A DNA stretch of 10,849 nt from contig JBBSEZ010000348.1 in the NCBI GenBank assembly GCA_038239195.1, positions 1 to 10,849 of the forward strand. Direction: 5' to 3'. The DNA is from JBBSEZ01 sp038239195. GTDB lineage: Bacteria; Planctomycetota; Planctomycetia; Gemmatales; Gemmataceae. The first letter of the stretch is position 1. Each line of letters begins with the position of its first letter. This document shows, one piece after another, positions 4,961-10,849 of the stretch. Below the pieces are notes generated by a model. That model worked only from the letters and a program-made list of their open reading frames with translations, was not told the DNA's origin and made no database searches. A program made the translations under genes and the position numbers.

Positions 4961-6640
4961 TCAGGGCGCGCCCCGGAAATCGTCCTTCTCCAGCTCTCGA
5001 ATCCTTCTCTCGCGCTTGAGGATTTTCTCCAGCGAGGCGCGGTTGTTCTTGTCCACGTCGCGCAGGCGGATGCGCCACTCGTAAAGGTCTTCCGCCCGCT
5101 TCTGCAACAGGGCGAACGACTTGGCCGTCTCCGCCTGGTTCCCGGCCAGTTCCATCTCGTACTCGTCCACGTCGATGGTACGCTTGGCCACCACGACGTT
5201 GTGCAGCCGCAACAGCTCCTTCTCGCGAGCTAGCAGGGCGACGTCCACGTCGAGCTGGTCGGAGCGCTGTTTGATTTCCTCGAGGAGTTGTTGGTGATCG
5301 CCCACGAACTCGGCGCGATCCTCGATGGCGTGGCGAACGACTTCGGGGTAGATCTGCTGGAGGGCCCGAGCCCGTTCGCCCACCGCATCGACGGCCGAGC
5401 GCAGCCCCACCACCACCTGGGCGCGGCGCAGGTGCTTGGCATACACCGTCGTCTTGGCGATCGCATCCAGATATTCCGTCGGGGGCTGTTTTCGGCCGGC
5501 GTCCTTGGCGCGGGCCTCGGCGAGCAACGCCTTGTCCTTGGCGTCGCCCCCGCCCTCGTTCAGTTCGTCTTCCGCCCGAAGGATCGCCAGCCGCACCAGT
5601 AGCCGGGCGATGGCCCGCCGCTGGCCCACCGTGTAGACCTTGCTCGGGCCGACCGGCTCGGCCGCGTCGAAGGGCTGCGCGAAGCGATCCGCCAACCACT
5701 TCTGCTGGGCCTCGTACGCCTTGGCGAAGGCCTGGTCGAAGAGCGGGCGGTAGCCTTTCTCGAACTCGTCGCGGGCGGCCTTGGTGCGGACCGCGTCGTC
5801 CCCCGCCTCGCGCACCGCCTCCAGCGACTTGGCGAGCTTGACGACCTCGGCGTCGGGGATCGCCTTGAGAAAGTTCAGGTCGAACGGGTTGCTGGGCTGG
5901 CACACCTGCTCGCGGAACTTCTTCGTGGCCTCCGCCTTGGCCTCCTCGCTCTTGAGGGTCGGGTCGCTCTTCGCGAGAGCGGCGAGTGCCCCCGCGATCG
6001 CCCGGTCGTGGAGCATCGGGTCGCGCGGCCCGCGCCGGCCGCGCAATTCGCGCAGCTCGCGGTGGTCCTGAACGTCTTGCAGGTCTTGCAGCACGGCGCC
6101 TCGTAGGGCCTGCCGGAAGGCCACCTCGAACTCGGGCCGCATGGAGACCACGTCGCGATCGACCTCGCTCAACGCCTGCCGGAAGGACTCGTCGTAGAGC
6201 GCGCGGAGCAACGCGAACGACCGGGCGCTGGCCAGGTGGGTGCGCGTCGAATGGAGCCATTCGCGCTCGAGGGAGTCGTCGGTCAGCGGGAGGAGGACGC
6301 GGGCCTGGTAAGCCATCTGTTCGCGCTTGTCGGCGAGGGCGTCGGCCCCGCCGCGATACTTGTTGCGCACGGCCTCGACCTCGGCGCTCTGGGTCGCGAC
6401 GCCGTTCCCCGTCTGCTCGAACAGGTCTTTTTTCAGCTTGTCGTCGATCAACTCGTGAACGGGCCGGCCCTGGGGTGTGCGCTGGCCCTCGTCGAGTGGC
6501 AGGCCGTTGAGGACGAGGTCGCAGACGAACACGGCGTAGGCGCCCGATTGGCGCTTGGCGTAAGCCAGGGTGCCGCAGTAGATGAGGGCGGCAGCGCCGA
6601 AGATGTTGAGGAAGGCCAGGATCTTGCCGAGCAACGACAT
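4961..6640 (-). CDS. Large single-span membrane, alpha-helical protein, 559 aa
   Basis: The N-terminus MSLLGKILAFLNIFGAAALI starts one membrane segment (about 3-28) and carries the same GK-[IF]-L-x3-N signature as the next two genes. The rest is hydrophilic and almost wholly helical. An Arg/Glu-rich middle holds RELRGRRGPRDPM, and a C-terminal coiled coil contains AREKELLRLHNVVVAKRTID and ends in LEKILKRERRIRELEKDDF. There is no nucleotide-binding or protease motif. This is the first and longest member of the four-gene leftward run. The start is ATG 6640; a TTG directly before it (6643) is an equally possible start and changes one residue. The Shine-Dalgarno is weak (GGGG about 10 bases upstream). 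The long coiled coil suggests a scaffold or spacer in the envelope. I recognise no named family. Confidence 0.82.
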   Translation of the reverse strand: MSLLGKILAFLNIFGAAALIYCGTLAYAKRQSGAYAVFVCDLVLNGLPLDEGQRTPQGRPVHELIDDKLKKDLFEQTGNGVATQSAEVEAVRNKYRGGADALADKREQMAYQARVLLPLTDDSLEREWLHSTRTHLASARSFALLRALYDESFRQALSEVDRDVVSMRPEFEVAFRQALRGAVLQDLQDVQDHRELRELRGRRGPRDPMLHDRAIAGALAALAKSDPTLKSEEAKAEATKKFREQVCQPSNPFDLNFLKAIPDAEVVKLAKSLEAVREAGDDAVRTKAARDEFEKGYRPLFDQAFAKAYEAQQKWLADRFAQPFDAAEPVGPSKVYTVGQRRAIARLLVRLAILRAEDELNEGGGDAKDKALLAEARAKDAGRKQPPTEYLDAIAKTTVYAKHLRRAQVVVGLRSAVDAVGERARALQQIYPEVVRHAIEDRAEFVGDHQQLLEEIKQRSDQLDVDVALLAREKELLRLHNVVVAKRTIDVDEYEMELAGNQAETAKSFALLQKRAEDLYEWRIRLRDVDKNNRASLEKILKRERRIRELEKDDFRGAP

Positions 6641-7085
6641 CAAAGGGCCCCCCGAACGGGTTCTTCATCGAGAAAGGCGGCGCGAAGGCGGCCGGGACGA
6701 CTTCGTTTCCTGTAGGACGGCTCTCCCGAGCCGTCCTCGAAGTCTGGACGGCTCTCCCGAGCCGTCCTACAGGTCTGCTGTGTTCCAAAGCGTGCAGAAC
6801 GTCCCCATCCATCTTGTCGGATGTGTCGAGCGCATGCCAGAGGAAATGGCCCAGATTGTCGCGCCGATCGCGAGAAAACGCAGACGCGGACCGCTTTACC
6901 CAGACCGCCCGAGCTCTCCGCGGGGCTGATACAGCCAGCGGGACGGGCGCAATCGGTTCGGACGGCAAGTTCGGGGTTTTCCGAAAATTCGCAAGCCGAG
7001 AGCGGGGTTGCAAGTTAGAATTGAGGGTGGCGGAGAGTGCCGGGGGCGAGGCGGAGGACCGGAAACACTTGCGGAGACCTCGGCA
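6641..7085. promoter_or_regulatory. Divergent intergenic region, 445 bases
   Basis: This region separates the leftward membrane-protein run from the rightward kinase, so promoters of both should lie here. I find no convincing gene. It contains the double hairpin repeat at 6709-6773. Open frames here have no ribosome binding site or recognisable protein. An upstream extension of the kinase frame to TTG 7008 exists, but the ATG at 7086 has the better ribosome binding site. Confidence 0.6.
6709..6773. repeat. Tandem pair of identical 22-base hairpins inside a larger inverted repeat
   Basis: Two identical copies of a 22-base unit (6715-6736 and 6746-6767) are separated by 9 bases. Each is a hairpin with a 9-bp stem GGACGGCTC/GAGCCGTCC and loop TCCC. 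The pair is flanked by CCTGTA (6709-6714) and TACAGG (6768-6773), so the whole also forms a 65-base inverted repeat, mismatched only in the two loops. It looks like a dispersed palindromic intergenic element of the REP or MITE-like kind; copies elsewhere in the genome cannot be seen here. Confidence 0.85.
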
Positions 7086-8438
7086 ATGGGCCTCGAGACG
7101 ATCAAGGGGGCGATGCAGTCCGTCGGCAACTACGACCTGCTCGAGAAGATCGCCGAAGGTGGCATGGGCGCCATCTACCGCGGCCGGCATCGGGTAAGCG
7201 GGCAGGTGGTCGCGATCAAGATCATGCCACCGCACATGGCCACCAACGCCGTGCTCCTGAAGCGCTTCGAGCAGGAGTTCCGGGCTGCCAGCCGGCTCGA
7301 CCACCCCAACATCGTGCGGGCGCTCGATTACGGCGAGGCGAACAATTCTCCCTACCTGGTGATGGAGTTCGTCGAGGGCGAGTCGCTCGGCCAGAAGGTC
7401 GAGCGCGAGGGCCGCATGCCCGAGGCCGACGCCATCCGCATCCTCGCCCAGGTGGCGCAGGGGCTGCACCGGGCGCACAAGCAGAACCTCATTCATCGGG
7501 ACGTCAAGCCGGACAACATCCTGATCCGCACGGACGGGTCGGCCAAGCTGGCCGACCTGGGGCTGGTCAAGGAAACCGAAACCGACCTGAATTTGACCAA
7601 GACGGGCCGCGGGCTGGGCACGCCCCACTTCATGGCGCCGGAGCAGTTCCGCAACGCCAAGGGCGCCGACGTCCGCTGCGACATCTACAGCCTCGGCGCG
7701 ACGCTCTACGTGCTGGTGACGGGCGAATTGCCGTTCAAATCCAACGGCCCGCTCGACGCCTGGATGAAGAAGATTCAGAACGACCTCGTCCCGCCCAAGC
7801 AGCTCGTGCCGACGCTGTCGGACCGGGTGAACTGGGCCATCCTGCGGGCGATGAGCGCCGACGCCGAGCAGAGGCCGCGTTCCTGCCGCGAGTTCATCGA
7901 GGACCTGACCGGGCACAGCACGCGCCGGGTGTCGGGCACTCCCAGGGCGGCGGGCCCGCAAGATCTGTGGTATCTGATCTACAAGGACGAGAACGGCACG
8001 ACGCACACGGTAAAGGGCACCATGTCGGCCATCCGCCGCTCGCTGCGCGACGGGCTGCTGGGCGACGCGGACAACGTCCGCGCCAGCCGGGCCAAGGCGG
8101 GGCCGTTCGAGCCCCTGCGCGACCATCCCGAGTTCCGCGACCTGCTGGTGACGGCGGCGCCTCTGGCGCTGCCGGCCGACGCCGCGGGCGCCGACGAGCC
8201 GACAAGTTCTCGCGACAAGGGGCCAGGGGCCTCGCCCCTCGCGGTGCCCGTGGTGCCGTCGGCGCTGGCGGGCACTTCCTCGGGGCCACGGGCGGCGCCG
8301 CACATCGCGATGGGAAATGACAAACCGGCCTTCAGCACCGGGCCCGGGTGGATGGCCTGGGCGATCCTGGTGGTGCTCGCCGTGGGGAGCGCGCTGGCGG
8401 CGTATTTGTTCGTGCCGGAGCGGTGGTGGCGGTGGTGA
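7086..8438 (+). CDS. Membrane-anchored Ser/Thr protein kinase (Hanks/PknB type), 450 aa
   Basis: It transfers phosphate from ATP to Ser/Thr of partner proteins. The kinase domain covers about residues 14-280: glycine loop AEGGMGAIYRG (23-33), Lys45 in VAIK, catalytic HRDVKPDN (137-144) with Asp139 and Asn144, metal-binding DLG at 157-159 in place of DFG (common in bacterial kinases), GTPHFMAPE ending at Glu186, then DIYSLGATLY. All key residues are present, so it should be active. A region about residues 298-360 (DLWYLIYKDENGTTHTVKGT, then IRRSLRDGLLGDADNVRASR) looks like a small GYF-like or substrate-binding module. A Pro/Ala/Gly linker and one C-terminal membrane segment (about 423-443) follow, with only a short aromatic tail, so it is tail-anchored with the kinase in the cytoplasm. 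The start ATG 7086 has GGAGA upstream; TTG 7008 is an upstream alternative. Targets are unknown. Confidence 0.95.
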   Translation: MGLETIKGAMQSVGNYDLLEKIAEGGMGAIYRGRHRVSGQVVAIKIMPPHMATNAVLLKRFEQEFRAASRLDHPNIVRALDYGEANNSPYLVMEFVEGESLGQKVEREGRMPEADAIRILAQVAQGLHRAHKQNLIHRDVKPDNILIRTDGSAKLADLGLVKETETDLNLTKTGRGLGTPHFMAPEQFRNAKGADVRCDIYSLGATLYVLVTGELPFKSNGPLDAWMKKIQNDLVPPKQLVPTLSDRVNWAILRAMSADAEQRPRSCREFIEDLTGHSTRRVSGTPRAAGPQDLWYLIYKDENGTTHTVKGTMSAIRRSLRDGLLGDADNVRASRAKAGPFEPLRDHPEFRDLLVTAAPLALPADAAGADEPTSSRDKGPGASPLAVPVVPSALAGTSSGPRAAPHIAMGNDKPAFSTGPGWMAWAILVVLAVGSALAAYLFVPERWWRW

Positions 8439-8462
8439 GAGGAAGCGAGAACGCGAACGAGG

Positions 8463-8487
8463 CGAGCCGAGCAAGGAGCTCGGCTCG
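8463..8487 (+). terminator. Hairpin terminator candidate after the kinase gene
   Basis: CGAGCCGAG (8463-8471) pairs perfectly over 9 bp with CTCGGCTCG (8479-8487), with 7-base loop CAAGGAG. It lies 24 bases after the kinase stop and ahead of the next gene. Only TT follows, so it would be an atypical intrinsic terminator. Confidence 0.55.
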
Positions 8488-8638
8488 TTGCATGCGCCGT
8501 CCTCGTTGGGGCGATTGGAAGCGGCCTTGAATCGACACGCGTTGAAACGAAACGCCGGGCGGGCAGGTTGGCAGCGCCGGCTGGGAGGAGGGGGCTACCC
8601 GATTGCCGGAGGAACGGCCGCAAGGGCAGGAGGGCCGC

Positions 8639-9286
8639 ATGACCGAGGCGGAGTGGATGAAAGGCGAGAAAGCGGTTTTGATGCTCCCCGGGCTCAAACG
8701 CGACCTGAATGAGCGCAAGTTGCGGCTTTTCGCGTGTGCCTGCTGCCGGGCGCTTCAGGGCAACATCATGCCCGAAAAGATCCACGAGGTGATCGACGTC
8801 GCCGAGAGGTATGCGGACGGGCTGTTGCGGGGGGATGAGAGGAAGACTGCCTGGCGGTGGGCAGAGAACGGTGCCACGGAGGCGGGCGAATTGACGTGGG
8901 AAGTCGGTGGGGGCTGGGGAGAAGACTTGCGCGTTCACACCTTTGCCACACGAATGGCCGCGGTCGCGTTAACGCCCCCCGGCGAGACCGCCAAGGCGCT
9001 TCATGCCGCGTTGCTCTGGGAATGGCCACACCCCGTTTCCTGCGCCACGCTGGCCCGCGACGTTTTCGGCAACCCCTTCCGGCCCCTCGCGGCGCGCCCG
9101 TTCCCCGGGCACGTCGTCGAATTGGCCCGGGAGTGCTACAGCGCCTTCCCCGAGGTCAGCAACCGCTTCCTCATCCTGGCGGACGCGCTGGCCGACCTGG
9201 AAGAGGACGGGGCCGCGGGACACTGCCGGGAGGGAGGGCACGTCAAAGGTTGTCACGTGATTGACTGGGTACTCGCGCGGAAGTAA
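8639..9286 (+). CDS. Planctomycete CACCR-family hypothetical protein, 215 aa
   Basis: The start MTEAEWMKGEKAVLMLPGL is followed by a basic Cys motif KLRLFACACCRAL (about 29-41), then EVIDVAERYADGLLRGDE. The C-terminal half has FGNPFRPLAARPF (about 141-153), ADALADLEEDGAAGHCREGG and HVKGCHVIDWVLARK at the end. This combination is a paralogous family that is abundant in Gemmata-type planctomycetes (often beginning MTEAEW and ending CxVVDLLLG-like) and, to my knowledge, has no known function. It is soluble and lacks a signal peptide. The four Cys and two His of the N- and C-terminal motifs could bind metal; that is a guess. The start ATG 8639 has AGGAGG about 6 bases upstream and matches the family's usual beginning; an open extension to TTG 8603 is less likely. 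It ends in TAA. Confidence 0.85.
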   Translation: MTEAEWMKGEKAVLMLPGLKRDLNERKLRLFACACCRALQGNIMPEKIHEVIDVAERYADGLLRGDERKTAWRWAENGATEAGELTWEVGGGWGEDLRVHTFATRMAAVALTPPGETAKALHAALLWEWPHPVSCATLARDVFGNPFRPLAARPFPGHVVELARECYSAFPEVSNRFLILADALADLEEDGAAGHCREGGHVKGCHVIDWVLARK

Positions 9287-9412
9287 GGGCCGTTTCTCTG
9301 TGAGCGGGCCCTCCGCGACACTGGGGAGGAGGTGGAGAGCGCCTGGGCAAACCCGGCCGCGTGGGCGACAATAATCACACGCCTTTCACCACCGTGCAGG
9401 GAGACCGTTCCC

Positions 9413-10468
9413 ATGCTCTCCGCCCCCGCCTCGCGCCTCGGGCCCCTTGGTCTCGCCTTCCTGCTCGCCGCTCTGCCGGCCAGCGCCGCGCCGGCGCCCC
9501 CCGCGGGCGGCGAGCCCCAGGTCGGTAAGTATTTCCTCGACGACACCGACTTCGTGCTGACGGTCAACGTCAAGGAGGTCGCCCGGTCGCCGCTGATCGT
9601 CAAGCACTACAAGAAGAAGCTCGAAGCCTGGCTCGGGAAGAGCTTGCCGCGCTCGCTCACCCGGGGCCTCGGCATCGACCCGCTCAAGGACGTCGATACG
9701 GTGACGATGCTCTCCGGGCGCAGCTGCTACGCCGGCGACGCCAGGCGGGACGGCCCGGTCTTCCTCCTCCAGGGCCGCTTCGACCGGGCGAAAATCGTCG
9801 CCGGGCTGAACGAGCTCGACGGCGCCGCGTGGGCGTACAAGGAGCCGGGCGGGAGCATTTACCAGATGCACACCCCCTCGCGGCGGGGCTCGGGGCTGTT
9901 CGTCGCCGTGCTCGACGCCCACACCCTCATCCTCTCGCCGCGCAAGCAGCACGTCCTGGATGGGCTGGCCAAGGCCGCGGGCAAGAAGACGACCCGGTTC
10001 GCGCACAAGGGGGTGGCGGCCCGCCTGAAGCGGCTGCGGCCCGACGTCGCCGTGCAAGCCTTCGGGATGGGCAGCATGGTGCTCGGCTCGACGATCATCA
10101 CCACCATCGACGAAAACGGCCGGAGGCCCACCAGGACGACCCACCGTACGCTCCTCGAAAGCGGGGCGCGCGAGCTGGAGCTCGGCATCGCCGTCAAGGA
10201 CGACGTCCAGGCGCACTTCCTGCTGACGGCGAGGGACGGCGGCCAGCTCAAAGTGCTGTCCAAAACCTTCCAGAAGGAGCTGGACGCACTGAAGGAGGCG
10301 GCCAGGGCGCAGGCCGCAGGGCAACCGAAGTTCGCGCCCGCCGCCCAGCTCCTCGCGGGCGTTTCGCTGAAGGCGGCGGACGGGGCCGTCATCCTCGAAG
10401 GCAAGGCGACGGCCGAGATGATTCAGGCGTTTATCGAGCTCAGCGCGGCAGCGCGCATGTTCCGCTGA
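9413..10468 (+). CDS. Secreted hypothetical protein, 351 aa
   Basis: A signal peptide at residues 1-25 (RLGPLGLAFLLAALPASA core) sends the protein across the membrane. The mature part starts with a Pro/Ala/Gly linker, then KYFLDDTDFVLTVNVKEVAR, helix-rich PLIVKHYKKKLEAWLGKSLP, GIDPLKDVDTVTMLSGRSCY, and GPVFLLQGRFDRAKIVAGLN. Later comes LIVSPRKQHVLDG-like sequence (LILSPRKQHVLDGLAKAAGK), a pattern of paired alpha/beta units found in several planctomycete secreted hypotheticals that evaluate to DUF-type domains. The C-terminal part has AQLLAGVSLKAADGAVILEG and an Ala-rich helix. There is no catalytic signature. The start ATG 9413 has AGGGAGA upstream with a usable spacing; the frame continues 27 codons upstream to GTG 9332, but that would bury the signal peptide. 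Function unknown. Confidence 0.82.
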   Translation: MLSAPASRLGPLGLAFLLAALPASAAPAPPAGGEPQVGKYFLDDTDFVLTVNVKEVARSPLIVKHYKKKLEAWLGKSLPRSLTRGLGIDPLKDVDTVTMLSGRSCYAGDARRDGPVFLLQGRFDRAKIVAGLNELDGAAWAYKEPGGSIYQMHTPSRRGSGLFVAVLDAHTLILSPRKQHVLDGLAKAAGKKTTRFAHKGVAARLKRLRPDVAVQAFGMGSMVLGSTIITTIDENGRRPTRTTHRTLLESGARELELGIAVKDDVQAHFLLTARDGGQLKVLSKTFQKELDALKEAARAQAAGQPKFAPAAQLLAGVSLKAADGAVILEGKATAEMIQAFIELSAAARMFR

Positions 10469-10522
10469 GGCGCACCCAGGAATGGGCCCGCCCGGCAGTC
10501 GCGATCAGGCCGAGGAGGTGTC

Positions 10523-10810
10523 GTGAAGCGCCCGAAGTACGACAAGGTGCTCCTGACTGGCTCCGACGAGGAGTTGAACGAGTACATCGAGAGCTCCGGC
10601 AAGTGCTTGGTGGTGGACTGGCGGTCGGACGAGGGCAGCCTGACGGACGCCCTCGCCGAGTTACTCCCGGCTGGATGGCTGTCGGGCGAGTGGAATGATG
10701 ACGGGGATGGTGGTAATCGGCATGCAAAAGGGGCCCACCCGGAGGCCCCGGATCGGCAAGTAAAATGGACCCACCCCAGCCGCCTCGGTTGTAATAGGCC
10801 CTTCGCCTGA
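10523..10810 (+). CDS. Small hypothetical protein, 95 aa, possibly decayed at its C-terminus
   Basis: It starts at GTG 10523 with GAGGAGG five bases upstream, 54 bases after the secreted protein gene. Residues 1-58 look like a genuine folded piece: KRPKYDKVLLTGSDEELNEY, IESSGKCLVVDWRSDEGS, LTDALAELLPAGWLSGEW, with alternating strands and helices. From about residue 59 the sequence changes to low-complexity DDGDGGNRHAKGAHPEAP and a basic tail, and the DNA beneath it carries two hairpins. The true protein may therefore be shorter in relatives, or a frameshift may have replaced its end. No family recognised, function unknown. Confidence 0.6.
   Translation: MKRPKYDKVLLTGSDEELNEYIESSGKCLVVDWRSDEGSLTDALAELLPAGWLSGEWNDDGDGGNRHAKGAHPEAPDRQVKWTHPSRLGCNRPFA
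10730..10749 (+). repeat. GC hairpin within the tail of the small hypothetical gene
   Basis: GGGGCC (10730-10735) pairs with GGCCCC (10744-10749) around an 8-base loop CACCCGGA. Its place inside the low-complexity tail of the gene supports the view that this DNA was originally intergenic. Confidence 0.45.
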
Positions 10811-10816
10811 AGGGCC
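10797..10816 (+). terminator. Hairpin spanning the stop codon of the small hypothetical gene
   Basis: GGCCCTT (10797-10803) pairs over 7 bp with AAGGGCC (10810-10816), with loop CGCCTG. The TGA stop lies within it. It resembles a terminator without a T-run and precedes a possible new gene. Confidence 0.45.
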
Positions 10817-10835
10817 CCTCGCAACGGAGGCAAGG

Positions 10836-10849
10836 ATGCTGACGGTGGA
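10836..10849 (+). CDS. Possible start of a further gene, cut by the window end
   Basis: ATG at 10836 has GGAGG five bases upstream (10826-10830) and is followed by CTG ACG GTG to the end of the window. Only four full codons are visible (Met-Leu-Thr-Val), so nothing can be said of the product. Confidence 0.4.

Noticed and set aside
4281..8474. A 1397-codon open frame on the minus strand
   Set aside because: It crosses the antisense of the kinase and a second frame of the membrane proteins, with extreme Arg/Gly/Pro content. It is a GC-driven shadow, not a gene.
1..10849. CRISPR array, insertion sequence or prophage
   Set aside because: I found no regularly spaced direct repeats, no transposase or integrase motifs, and no phage structural genes; the only repeats are the hairpins listed.

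Overview
The window is very GC-rich and reads as chromosomal DNA of a planctomycete, most likely of the Gemmata group. The signs are a secreted PQQ-type beta-propeller protein opening with NWPQWRGPNHDG, a membrane-anchored Ser/Thr kinase, a protein with the LRLFACACCR and HCREGGHVKGCHVIDWVL signatures of a planctomycete paralogous family, and several conserved-looking proteins without known function. This placement is recognition from memory, not a database result.

Layout. Everything left of about 6640 is transcribed leftwards; everything right of about 7086 rightwards. The leftward genes, in order of transcription, are: three related single-span membrane/coiled-coil proteins (6640-4961, 4888-4109, 3891-2926) sharing an N-terminal GK-[IF]-L-x3-N membrane segment; a small one-span protein (2906-2619); a PQQ-like beta-propeller protein (2332-1055); a tRNA gene (950-877); a PTH2-type peptidyl-tRNA hydrolase-like gene (847-506); and a 148-residue hypothetical protein (460-14). 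The rightward genes are a kinase (7086-8438), the CACCR-family protein (8639-9286), a secreted hypothetical protein (9413-10468), a small hypothetical protein (10523-10810) and perhaps the first codons of one more gene at 10836.

The most remarkable part is 506-988. The tRNA has a clean cloverleaf with anticodon loop CTCTAAA, so its anticodon is CUA, which reads the stop codon UAG. Twenty-nine bases downstream on the same strand, a good Shine-Dalgarno and ATG open the PTH2-like gene, whose fifth codon is TAG. The frame then stays open for 108 codons that encode the whole PTH2-like domain, and ends in TGA. A single sigma70-like promoter (TTGTCT-16-TAGAAT) sits just ahead of the tRNA. The simplest reading is a two-gene unit in which an amber-suppressor tRNA is needed to make a peptidyl-tRNA hydrolase, an enzyme that itself acts on tRNAs: a possible tRNA-gated or feedback circuit. 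None of the ten other complete genes here ends in TAG, which fits UAG being a usable sense codon or at least a rare stop. This is inference from one sequence; conservation of the pair in relatives would decide it.
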